Positions 42,466-50,320 of a stretch of 64,000 bases of DNA are shown here, in pieces (position 1 is the stretch's first letter; every line of letters begins with the position of its first letter). The notes under the pieces are model-generated. The model was given only the letters and a program-made list of their open reading frames with translations. It did not search any database and was not told the origin of the DNA. The stretch lies in contig NZ_JAQGLB010000001.1 in assembly GCF_027853965.1 (NCBI RefSeq), positions 496,001-560,000 on the forward strand, read 5' to 3'. The translations under genes and the position numbers were made by a program. The DNA is from Saccharopolyspora indica. Its GTDB lineage: Bacteria; Actinomycetota; Actinomycetes; Mycobacteriales; Pseudonocardiaceae.

Positions 42466-43749
42466 GTGACGCCATATGCCGAGCTCGACAGCCCGCGGGT
42501 GGAGGTAAGCCCGGGCGGGGAGGCGACCACCACCCTCGCGGTGCGCAACAACACCGACATCGTCGAGGCCTACGAGTTCGAGGTCGTGGGGGAGTGCGCT
42601 GCCTGGGTGACGGTGGAACCCGCGCGGCTGCCGCTCTACCCGGGTGCGCAGGGCACGGTCACCCTGGTGCTGCGCCCGCCGCTGTCGGCCTCCGTGCGAG
42701 CCGGTGAGGTGCCGCTGGCGGTCCGGGTCGTCCCGGTGGAGCAGCCCGCGATGGTGGCGGTGCCGGAGACGACCGTCGTCATCGCACCGTTCTACCGGTA
42801 CCGGGCCTCGCTCAGCCCGCAACGCCGGCGCGCGTGGCGCAGCGGCCGGTTCCAGGTGAACTTGCACAACCAGGGCAACACACCGGTCGCGATGCCGTTG
42901 GCGGCGACCGATCCGGCGGAGGACCTGCGCTTCAGCTTCGACGAGGAGAGCCCCGAGCTGGAGCCGGGAGAGCGCGCCGAGCTGCGCCTGCGGGCGCGGA
43001 CGAGCGGCCTGCTCTGGTTCGGCAAACCGGTCGGCCGCCCGTTCCGGGCCACCGCCGCCGTCGAAGCGGAGGCGGCGGACGACCAGCTGCCGGAGGAGCT
43101 CGACGGCGAACTGGTCCAGCTGCCGCTGCTGCCGCGCTGGTTGCTCGCCCTGCTCGCCCTGCTGCTGGCGCTGATTCTGTTCTGGCTCACCCTCGGGCGC
43201 CCGACGGTGGTGACCGCGGCGCGGGAAGCCGCCGAGGAGAAGACCATCGAGCTGGCCAAGGAGGGCAAGCTGCTCGCACCACCGCCCCCGGAACAGCCGA
43301 AACCCGAGGTGCCGCCCGGTCAAACGCCCGGCGAGCAGCCCGGCGAAACACCCGGCGGGCAGCCACCGGGCGGCCAGCGGGGGAGCGGGCAGCAGGTCTC
43401 GCAGACCATCGAGGTGCGGACCAGCTCCGGCCGCACCGACAACGGCGTCTCCGAACGCGTCCCGGAGGGCAAGATGTTCTACGTCACCGACCTGGTGATG
43501 GCGAACTACCAGGGCGACGAAGGGCTGCTCACCATCGAGCTCGGCGACCGCACCATCACCACGATCGCGCTGGAGACCTTCCGCAACCAGGACCTGCACT
43601 GGGTGACACCGCTGGAGGTCACCAGCGAGGAGGTGGTCACGGTGACGGTGCGCTGCACCCGGCCGGGCACCCCGCCCTCCGGCAGGCAGGCCGACCGCTG
43701 CGTGGAGCTGGTCAACGTCAGCGGCGTGCTCCGCGACGCTCCCCGCTGA
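42466..43749 (+). CDS. Single-pass membrane protein with Ig-like domains, eCIS-associated
   Basis: This is a 427-aa protein. About residues 1-215 are beta-rich and Ig/COG1470-like (PRVEVSPGGEATTTLAVRNN, APFYRYRASLSPQRRRAWRS, NLHNQGNTPVAMPLAATDP). A membrane helix follows (LLALLALLLALILFWLTLGR), then a Pro/Gly/Gln-rich linker and a C-terminal outer beta domain (GKMFYVTDLVMANYQGDEGL, TVTVRCTRPGTPPS). No signal peptide precedes the first domain, so the Ig part is probably cytoplasmic. The topology resembles the gene at 22664 and makes it another candidate for particle anchoring to the membrane. It is divergent from the LuxR regulator. Confidence 0.75.
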   Translation: MTPYAELDSPRVEVSPGGEATTTLAVRNNTDIVEAYEFEVVGECAAWVTVEPARLPLYPGAQGTVTLVLRPPLSASVRAGEVPLAVRVVPVEQPAMVAVPETTVVIAPFYRYRASLSPQRRRAWRSGRFQVNLHNQGNTPVAMPLAATDPAEDLRFSFDEESPELEPGERAELRLRARTSGLLWFGKPVGRPFRATAAVEAEAADDQLPEELDGELVQLPLLPRWLLALLALLLALILFWLTLGRPTVVTAAREAAEEKTIELAKEGKLLAPPPPEQPKPEVPPGQTPGEQPGETPGGQPPGGQRGSGQQVSQTIEVRTSSGRTDNGVSERVPEGKMFYVTDLVMANYQGDEGLLTIELGDRTITTIALETFRNQDLHWVTPLEVTSEEVVTVTVRCTRPGTPPSGRQADRCVELVNVSGVLRDAPR

Positions 43750-43754
43750 CGCGG

Positions 43755-43792
43755 CCGGTCCGGTGCCGGGGAACTTCCCGGCACCGGACCGG
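43755..43792. terminator. Perfect 16-bp bidirectional terminator hairpin
   Basis: CCGGTCCGGTGCCGGG and its exact complement enclose GAACTT. It lies between two convergent genes, the membrane protein and ispH, so it can end both transcripts. Confidence 0.85.
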
Positions 43793-43799
43793 TGGAACC

Positions 43800-44744
43800 T
43801 CAGCCGGCGACCTTGGTGCGCAACGGCAGCGGGAGGCTGAACCGCTGGGGCTCGGCAACGCCCTGCCCGGTTTCGACCCGGTCGAAACCCAGCCCCGCCA
43901 AGCGGTCGAGGAGGTGGGTGACCAGGACTTCCGGCACCGACGCCCCGGAGGTCACGCCGATGGTCTCCGCACCGGCCAGCCACGCCGGGTCGAGCTCGCC
44001 CGCGCCGTCCACCAGGTGCGCGGCCCCGGCCCCGGCCGCCGCGGCGACCTCCACCAGGCGCCTGGAGTTGGAGGAGTTCGGCGAACCGACCACCAGCACG
44101 ACGTCGCAGCGCGGCGCGACGGACTTGATGGCGTTCTGCCGGTTCTGGGTGGCGAAGCAGATGTCGTCCGACGGCGGATCGGCCAGCGCGGGGAAGCGGT
44201 CGCGGAGCACGTCGACGATCTCCATCGCCTCGTCGATGGCGAGCGTGGTCTGGCACAGCCACACCACCCGGCCCGGGTCGGGCACCTCGACCGCGGCCGC
44301 GTCGCCGGTGGACTCCACCAGCCGGATCGACTCGGGCGCCTCGCCCATGATGCCGACGATCTCCTCGTGACCGGCGTGCCCGATCAGCAGGACGGTGTAG
44401 CCGTCGCCGGCGAACCGCACCGCCTCCTTGTGCACCTTGCTCACCAGCGGGCACGTCGCGTCGACCACCTCCAGCCGCCGGCCGGCGGCCGCGGTCCGCA
44501 CGACGGGGGACACGCCGTGCGCGGAGAAGATGACGCGCGCTCCCTCCGGCACGTCCGCGACGTCGTCGACGAAGACCGCCCCGCGGGCTTCGAGCGCGGC
44601 GATGACGTGCGTGTTGTGCACGATCTGATGCCGCACGTACACCGGTGGCCCCCAGTTCGCGAGGGCGTTCTCGACCGTCTCGATGGCCCGGTCCACGCCC
44701 GCGCAGCACCCGCGCGAAGAGGCCAGCAGCACCTGTTTGGTCAT
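43800..44744 (-). CDS. ispH: 4-hydroxy-3-methylbut-2-enyl diphosphate reductase
   Basis: This 314-aa protein carries the IspH features: the three [4Fe-4S] Cys (SRGCCAGVDRAIETVE; VVDATCPLVSKVHKEAV; PPSDDICFATQNRQNAIK), the catalytic Glu-containing GHAGHEEIVGIMGEA, and HQIVHNTHVIAAL. The last MEP-pathway step makes IPP and DMAPP. It starts by overlapping the polyprenyl synthase stop (ATGA) and is the final gene of the methylisoborneol operon, so it is probably a dedicated copy that raises precursor supply. A housekeeping ispH elsewhere is likely. The first motif reads SSRGCCAG where most family members have RGYCAG. Confidence 0.93.
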   Translation of the reverse strand: MTKQVLLASSRGCCAGVDRAIETVENALANWGPPVYVRHQIVHNTHVIAALEARGAVFVDDVADVPEGARVIFSAHGVSPVVRTAAAGRRLEVVDATCPLVSKVHKEAVRFAGDGYTVLLIGHAGHEEIVGIMGEAPESIRLVESTGDAAAVEVPDPGRVVWLCQTTLAIDEAMEIVDVLRDRFPALADPPSDDICFATQNRQNAIKSVAPRCDVVLVVGSPNSSNSRRLVEVAAAAGAGAAHLVDGAGELDPAWLAGAETIGVTSGASVPEVLVTHLLDRLAGLGFDRVETGQGVAEPQRFSLPLPLRTKVAG

Positions 44745-45802
44745 CGGTCACGCTCCACTGCTTGGTCGGCGATGGTGCGCAGCGCCTCGGCCACCTCGGT
44801 GGGCAGGTGCGGGGTTTCGAGCGCGGCGAGCGCGGCGCGGTGGTGGTCGGTGATCAGGTTCTCCACCGCGCGGACCGTCCCGGTGGTGGTCAGGATCTCC
44901 CGCACGGTGTCCACTTCGGACTCGGTGATGTCCGGTTTGCCCCACAGCTGGCCGAGTTTCACCGCCTGCGGCGAACTCGCGGTGGTCAGCGCGTGCGCGA
45001 TGAGCGCGGTGTGCTTGCCCTCCCTGGCGTCGTCGGTCACCGGCTTGCCGGTGAGCAGCGGATCGCCGAAGACGCCCAGCAGGTCGTCGCGCAGCTGGAA
45101 GGCCTTGCCCACCGGCATGCCGTAGTGGTGCAGCACCCGCGTCGTCTCGCGGGAGGCGTTGCCCGCCGCCGCACCGATCGACAGCGGCCGGTACACGGTG
45201 TAGTAGGCGGTCTTGTAGCGGATGATCATCTCGGCCAGGTCCGCGTCCGCCGACCGGGCGCCCGCCGAGTGCAGGTCCAGGTACTGGCCGATGGTGACCT
45301 CGTGCCGCATCTGCGCGATCTGCGGCAGCACCCGGCCCAGCTGCTCGGCGCTGAGCTGCCCGCAGGTGAGCTTGTCGGCCCAGGCCAGCGCGAGATCGCC
45401 GAGCACGATCGCCGCGCAGGTGCCGTACCACTCGCCGTCCTGCCCGCCGCGGTCCGGCCGCAGCCCGGCCATCACCCGGTGCACGGTCGGCCTGCCGCGC
45501 CGGGTGGCGGAGCGGTCCATGACGTCGTCGTGGATGAGGATCGCGGCGTGGAACATCTCCAGCCCGGCGGCCAGCCCGATCAGCGGTGCCCGGCAGCGCG
45601 GCTGCGGATCGGCGGCCAGCCAGCCCAGGGCGCACAGGACCGGGCGGATGCGCTTGCCGCCGGTCAGCACGAAACCTTCGATCACCTCGATCATGTCGTC
45701 GGAGTGCGGCTCGATCCCGCCGGCGAGCGTCGCGCGGTCGAAGAACCCCGCGAGCGCGGAGTCGACCTCGGCGCGGATCTCCTCCAGGTCCACCATGCCC
45801 AT
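44741..45802 (-). CDS. Trans-polyprenyl diphosphate synthase
   Basis: This is a 353-aa protein. The chosen ATG (MGMVDLEEIRAEVDSAL) has AAGGAG eight bases upstream. First Asp-rich motif IHDDVMDRSATRRGRP, lysine/arginine motif TGGKRIRPVLCAL, second Asp-rich motif AFQLRDDLLGVFGDP. This is the FPP/GGPP synthase family, which condenses IPP with DMAPP. In a methylisoborneol operon a GPP-producing or GPP-competent synthase is expected, so it may supply GPP for the C-methyltransferase. Product chain length cannot be read safely from the sequence. Confidence 0.9.
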   Translation of the reverse strand: MGMVDLEEIRAEVDSALAGFFDRATLAGGIEPHSDDMIEVIEGFVLTGGKRIRPVLCALGWLAADPQPRCRAPLIGLAAGLEMFHAAILIHDDVMDRSATRRGRPTVHRVMAGLRPDRGGQDGEWYGTCAAIVLGDLALAWADKLTCGQLSAEQLGRVLPQIAQMRHEVTIGQYLDLHSAGARSADADLAEMIIRYKTAYYTVYRPLSIGAAAGNASRETTRVLHHYGMPVGKAFQLRDDLLGVFGDPLLTGKPVTDDAREGKHTALIAHALTTASSPQAVKLGQLWGKPDITESEVDTVREILTTTGTVRAVENLITDHHRAALAALETPHLPTEVAEALRTIADQAVERDR

Positions 45803-45873
45803 TACCGCTCCTTGGTCTCCTTGGCCTGGCGGCGCCGGACGTGCCGGTCCGGCGCCGCCAGGAAGCACGAACG

Positions 45874-46731
45874 TCAGACCCGGTCCGCGGCGATGAGCAG
45901 GTACTGGAAGGCGCCGCTGGTGTAGGCCTCGATGAACGCCTCCTCGATGCCCGTCACCAGCGGCGACCGGGCGCGCAGCCGCCAGTAGGGCAGCGTCGCC
46001 TCGGTCAGGTCCACCACCGCGGTGGGCACCAGCCGGTTCGCCGCCATCGCGCGGAAGTAGCCCGAGCGCGGGTGGATGTCGCAGATGTAGTGCGCGTTGA
46101 TGGTGGACACCGCGCGCGAGGGCAGGCCGTAGACGTCGTTGTAGCAACCGGTGATCGTCACGTAGCGCCCGCCGCGCGAGAGCAGCCGCGAGTGCTCGGC
46201 GAACAAATCGGCCAGATCGGTGTACATGGTGGACTCGTTGTTCCAGATCGCCCGCATGCTGCCGGTCTCGAAACCGGTGTCGAGCATGTTGAGCTGGTGG
46301 AAGGCCACCCGGTCCGAGACGCCGCGCTGGTGCGCCTGCTCGTTGGCGAAGTCCACCTGCTTGCGGGAGATGGAGATGCCGTCCACCGAGCAGCCGAACC
46401 GCTCGTGGGCCATGAAGGAGCTGCCGCCGCGACCGCAGCCGGCATCCATGATCCGGTGCTTCGGCTCGACCTCGCCGAGGTGGCCGAGCAGCAGCTCGGC
46501 CTGCTTGGTCTCCAGCCGGTGCAGCTCGGCGGTGATGCGCTCGCGGGCGGTGGCCGGTTCGCCCTCGGTCACCGACCAGTCCGGCTCGCCGATGCCGTAG
46601 TGGTGGTGGAAGTAGCCGTCGACCTCGCCGAGCTCGATGTTGACCGGGTTGGCCTCCCGGTTCCAGTACTCCGCGACGCTGCCCTGGTAGATGCTGCCGG
46701 TGGTGGGGTTGTGCTGGATCGTGTTCGTCAT
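45874..46731 (-). CDS. Geranyl diphosphate 2-C-methyltransferase
   Basis: This 285-aa SAM-dependent methyltransferase has motif I MDAGCGRGGSSFMAHE and ISRKQVDFANEQAHQRGVSD. It opens with NTIQHNPTTGSIYQGSVAEY and VNIELGEVDGYFHHHYGIGE, which I recognise from GPP C-methyltransferases of 2-methylisoborneol clusters. The enzyme adds a methyl group at C2 of geranyl diphosphate. It follows the cyclase gene by 13 bases, the usual pair. An acidic/amide patch (IWNNESTMYTDLADLFAEHS) fits the GPP diphosphate/metal site. Confidence 0.95.
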   Translation of the reverse strand: MTNTIQHNPTTGSIYQGSVAEYWNREANPVNIELGEVDGYFHHHYGIGEPDWSVTEGEPATARERITAELHRLETKQAELLLGHLGEVEPKHRIMDAGCGRGGSSFMAHERFGCSVDGISISRKQVDFANEQAHQRGVSDRVAFHQLNMLDTGFETGSMRAIWNNESTMYTDLADLFAEHSRLLSRGGRYVTITGCYNDVYGLPSRAVSTINAHYICDIHPRSGYFRAMAANRLVPTAVVDLTEATLPYWRLRARSPLVTGIEEAFIEAYTSGAFQYLLIAADRV

Positions 46732-46744
46732 CGAGCGGGTCCTC

Positions 46745-47809
46745 TCACGCGGAGTGTCGGGCGGTGGTGAAGTGCCAGTGGCGGCTTCCGGCGATCCAGG
46801 CCCACAGCCCGGTCAGGAAGCGGGCGACCACCGGGTCGGGGAGTGCGGCGGTGGTGCGTTCGGTGTCGTCCTCGAATGCGCGGATCAGCTCGTTGTGCAC
46901 CTCGCAGGCCTTGATGAACGCCTCGTCGAGCGGGATGCGCTCCTCCGCGGCGATCACGGCGGGCAGGTTGAACGGCAGGCCGTGCTCGCGGATCTCCCGC
47001 TCGCAGGAGGCCAGGTCGTTGTGCAGGGTGGCGATCAGCGACGCCCGCGCCGTGCAGTCCTGCACCAGCGGGTGGGCGTGCAGCTCGTCGGGCAGCTCGT
47101 AGCCGTCGAGCACGTCGGTGAGGTCCAGGCACGGGCGGAACGAGTTCATCTGCCGGTTGGCCAGGTACTGCCACACCGGCGGCAGCCGGTTGACCAGCCG
47201 CCACCCGTTCTCGGCGTTGTAGCCGAGGTAGAGCTGGGCGATGTCGTGCCGGGTGCGCTGCGCCTGCGCCGGGCTGCTGATCCGCTTGAGGTCCTCGAAG
47301 GCCTCGTGCTGGGCGCGCAGCACCGGGTGGCCGGCGCGCTGCCGCTCCCACAGCCCCTGGTAGTCGGGAGTCAGGCACGGCGCGTCGATGGCCGACTGCG
47401 CCAGCGACAGGTTCGGCCCGATCGTCTGGTCCTGGGAATCGCGCTGGCTGTTGGTCTCGCAGAAGTAGTCGTCCACCGCGGTCTCGGCGACGATCATCTT
47501 GCCCGCCGCGGTCATCCGGTCGACGTCCTGGCTTCCCGGGTGGCACAACGTGATCCCGCGACCCGGGTCGTGCTTGTAGACGCCTTCGACGTTCGCCGCG
47601 CTGCCCAGCCCGAGCCCGGTCATCCACGCCACCACGCGGCTGTTGATCTCGGCCGCGGCCTCGGGCCGTTCGGGCGGGGCGGGCGGGCAGTGCAGGACGG
47701 TGGTCCGCCGCTGCGTTCCCGGAGCCGTGCACGCGCTGGTCCCCTGCACACCGCCGGTGTGCGGTTGCTGCACGGGAACCGGTGTTTCGTGCGCGATGAG
47801 CTCGATCAT
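46745..47809 (-). CDS. 2-methylisoborneol synthase (class I terpene cyclase)
   Basis: This is a 354-aa protein. The first about 50 residues are disordered ([20 protein letters not shown] and a Pro-rich stretch) and a class I cyclase fold follows. The first metal motif is AVDDYFCETNS (DDxxxE-like), the second is LHNDLASCEREIREHG (NDxxSxxxE). Other family marks are TPDYQGLWERQRAGHPVLRA and the C-terminal WAWIAGSRHWHFTTARH. It cyclises 2-methyl-GPP to 2-methylisoborneol, an earthy odorant. In characterised family 2B systems the disordered N-terminus directs the cyclase into an encapsulin shell; the shell gene directly precedes it with an ATGA overlap. Confidence 0.95.
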   Translation of the reverse strand: MIELIAHETPVPVQQPHTGGVQGTSACTAPGTQRRTTVLHCPPAPPERPEAAAEINSRVVAWMTGLGLGSAANVEGVYKHDPGRGITLCHPGSQDVDRMTAAGKMIVAETAVDDYFCETNSQRDSQDQTIGPNLSLAQSAIDAPCLTPDYQGLWERQRAGHPVLRAQHEAFEDLKRISSPAQAQRTRHDIAQLYLGYNAENGWRLVNRLPPVWQYLANRQMNSFRPCLDLTDVLDGYELPDELHAHPLVQDCTARASLIATLHNDLASCEREIREHGLPFNLPAVIAAEERIPLDEAFIKACEVHNELIRAFEDDTERTTAALPDPVVARFLTGLWAWIAGSRHWHFTTARHSA

Positions 47810-49203
47810 CAGGAGTCCGTCCGGCCGATCTCGACGTGCTCCAGCAGCCCGACCGCGTCCGGCACCAGCGGCGCGACGCTGTAGTAGGCCGACACCAGGT
47901 AGCGCAGGATGGCCTGATCGGTGATGCCCATGAAGCGCACGTTCAGCCCGGGCTGCACCTGGTCGGGCAGCTCGGCGGGCTGGAGCCCGACGACGCCCTG
48001 CTTCTCCTCGCCGCGGCGCATCGCGATGATCGAGGTGGTGTTGTGGTCGGTGAGGCCGATCTTGCCCAGCGGGAACACCGGAACTCCGCGCCAGGACAGC
48101 GCTTTCGACCCGTTTTCCTGCACGGCCGCGTCCACCGCCAGGCCCCGCCGGTTGCACTCCCGCAGGAACGCGGTGATCGCCTTCGGGTGCGCGAAGAACG
48201 CGTCCGTGGAACGCCGCATGGACAGCAGGTCGTCCAGGTCGTCGGGGGTCGGCGGGCCGGTGCGGGTGGCGATCCGCTGGTCGTAGGAGGTGTTGTGCAG
48301 CAGGCCGAAGTCCGGGTTGTGCAGCAGCTCGTGCTCCTGCGTCTCGCGGATCTCCTCGACGGTGAGCCGCAGCTGCTCCTCGACCTGGTTCATCGGGTCG
48401 TTGTAGAGGTCGGCGACGCGGGTGTGCACCTGCAGCACCGTCTGCGTCAGCGACAGCTCGTACTCGCGGGGCCCGAGCTCGTAGTCGACGAACGAACCGG
48501 GCAGCAGCGCCTCGCCGAGGTGCCCGGCCGACAACGCGATCTCGGCCTCACCGCGCCGGTTCTGCGGCAGCGAGCGGCGCCGCGCGAAGTCCTCCAGGTG
48601 CGCGCGCAGCCCCTCCTCGGTGTCGAGCAGCCCGCTCAGGGCGTCCCAGTTGAGCACCATGATCGTCCCGGAGGTGGCGCAGCGCAGCGTCGCCGACCAC
48701 GTCGGGTCCTCCACCCCGACCGCCTCGTCACCGACCTGGTCGCCGTCGGTGATCACGCCGAGGTGGTCGACGGTGCCGTACTCGCCGGTGGCCAGCCGCT
48801 CCACCCGGCCGTGCGCGACGACGAAGACCTCCCGGATCGGGCTGCCCTCCGCGGCGAGCACCTCGCCCGGCGTCACCTGCCGGACGGTGAACATGCCCGC
48901 CAGTCTGGTCAGGACGTCCACATCGGCGTAACCGCGCAGCGCGGCGAGCTCGGTGAGGGTCTCCGGGATGATGCGGACGTCGGTGCCCTCCTGGACGAAC
49001 GACACGCGCCCGCGCCCGACCTTGATCTGCAGCCGCCGGTTCACCCGGTAGGTGCCGCTGGAGACGGTCAGCCACGGCAGCTGCCGGAGCAGGTTCCGGG
49101 AGCTGATGGACTGCATCTGCGGCGGGGTCTTCGTCGTCGTCGCGAGCAGCCGCGCCGCGCGGGTCTGCAAGGATGAGAACTGTTCGGCAGCGGGTGAGGA
49201 CAC
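47809..49203 (-). CDS. Family 2B encapsulin shell with cyclic-nucleotide-binding insert
   Basis: This is a 464-aa protein. I start it at a GTG with GGGAGGT seven bases upstream. N-terminal [20 protein letters not shown], then a cyclic-nucleotide-binding-like domain at about residues 95-205 ([42 protein letters not shown]). The HK97-like shell part follows ([60 protein letters not shown]). The arrangement is that of family 2B encapsulins, once annotated as Crp/Fnr regulators. It lacks a DNA-binding HTH, arguing against regulator status. It encloses the terpene cyclase encoded just downstream. The ligand of the insert is not shown by sequence. Confidence 0.93.
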   Translation of the reverse strand: MSSPAAEQFSSLQTRAARLLATTTKTPPQMQSISSRNLLRQLPWLTVSSGTYRVNRRLQIKVGRGRVSFVQEGTDVRIIPETLTELAALRGYADVDVLTRLAGMFTVRQVTPGEVLAAEGSPIREVFVVAHGRVERLATGEYGTVDHLGVITDGDQVGDEAVGVEDPTWSATLRCATSGTIMVLNWDALSGLLDTEEGLRAHLEDFARRRSLPQNRRGEAEIALSAGHLGEALLPGSFVDYELGPREYELSLTQTVLQVHTRVADLYNDPMNQVEEQLRLTVEEIRETQEHELLHNPDFGLLHNTSYDQRIATRTGPPTPDDLDDLLSMRRSTDAFFAHPKAITAFLRECNRRGLAVDAAVQENGSKALSWRGVPVFPLGKIGLTDHNTTSIIAMRRGEEKQGVVGLQPAELPDQVQPGLNVRFMGITDQAILRYLVSAYYSVAPLVPDAVGLLEHVEIGRTDS

Positions 49204-49614
49204 GTCACGAACCTCCCGTTGGTGTTCTTGCTCGGTGCGTTGGCGGACTTCCAGCGGCCGTGCCGCGGGCACGGTGGACCGGCTCTCCTTTCGCGGGAAT
49301 GGCACGCGCTCCGGTCGATCGGCGGCGGTGCCGCCGCATTGCGCGTCGTGATGTTCTCGCCCGTTCGGCGAGCTGGCTGCGAACTTGATCGATGCCCGAG
49401 TCTATGGGCCGGTTTTTCGCCTAGATACAGATGAAAGGGTGACCCCCGTGCCGGTGAACATCACCCGAATCGCCGAATGATCACGACGCCCATTTCGGAA
49501 TCCGGCGAAGGAATTCACGATTTCCGCAATTGATCCCGGGATAATGAGAGGTGTGATTCAGATCCTTGCGTTCCCCGCTGAACGGTGGCAGTCCACAGCG
49601 GAGCACCGGCCGCG
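49204..49614. other. Gap with the methylisoborneol operon promoter
   Basis: This 411-bp gap separates the encapsulin operon from the GNAT gene, which is on the same strand and ends here. A CTCGCC-N5-GGCGAG palindrome lies near 49350. No clear -10/-35 pair was found; an AT-rich stretch around 49410-49430 is the likeliest promoter region. No coding frame with a ribosome site was seen. Confidence 0.4.
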
Positions 49615-50157
49615 CTAGTCGCGTTCGGACTTGCGGGCCGCCGCGTGCAGCCGGGCCTTGGCCGGATCGGTCGGGCGCGCCCGCGCCCGGGCCTGCCGGG
49701 CGGCGCCGTCCTCGGCCGGGGCGTGGCGGACGAACAGCGTCACGGTCACGCTGTCGTTGAAGCCGCACCGCCGCATGAGCTGGGCCGAAGCGGTGTTGGT
49801 CTGCTCGACGTCGGTGATCACCCGCGTCGCGCCCGCGGCGAACAGCGCCGCGCAGGACTCCTCCAGCAGCGTCCGCGCGAGCCCCTTGCCCTGGTGCTCG
49901 GGGTCGACGGCGAGCCACTCCACGTAGCCCCAGTCCGCCCGCTCGTCGTAGGACAGCGACCCGAGCACGAACCCGGCCACCTGCCCGCCGGCCTCGGCGA
50001 CCCAGCACGCGTCCGGCTGGGCGTCCAGGTGGACGGCCGCGCTGGACAACGACCACGACGTGTAGGGCATCGCCGACACGTCGAACACCCGGTTGCCCAG
50101 CTCCAGCACCCCGGCCAGGTGCGGCAACCCCATCGGGACCAGTTCGACATCGCTCAT
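49615..50157 (-). CDS. GNAT-family N-acetyltransferase
   Basis: This 180-aa protein has a GNAT core: [20 protein letters not shown] (strands 4 and 5), [20 protein letters not shown] (acetyl-CoA-binding Q/RxxGxG/A) and [20 protein letters not shown] (C-terminal helix). The ATG gives [20 protein letters not shown]. The substrate is unknown. It is divergent from dnaE with 163 bases between the starts. The C-terminal 40 residues are a basic, likely flexible tail. Confidence 0.85.
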   Translation of the reverse strand: MSDVELVPMGLPHLAGVLELGNRVFDVSAMPYTSWSLSSAAVHLDAQPDACWVAEAGGQVAGFVLGSLSYDERADWGYVEWLAVDPEHQGKGLARTLLEESCAALFAAGATRVITDVEQTNTASAQLMRRCGFNDSVTVTLFVRHAPAEDGAARQARARARPTDPAKARLHAAARKSERD

Positions 50158-50320
50158 GACGACCCCGATCCTCGCCCACCCACCAGCGCGACGCCACCTG
50201 CGGCCCCGGCCTGGTGCGACAACTGATCGTTGTCGATCCCGGCGCGGCGCTTGTTGGACGCCCGCGGCCGCCCCCGGTTCGAATGTCGCGGAAAGCCGTT
50301 CGAACACCGGGAGAGTTGGC

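Noticed and set aside
47809..49203. Crp/Fnr transcription regulator
   Set aside because: It has a cyclic-nucleotide-like insert but no DNA-binding HTH, and the remainder fits the HK97-like encapsulin shell next to its usual cyclase.
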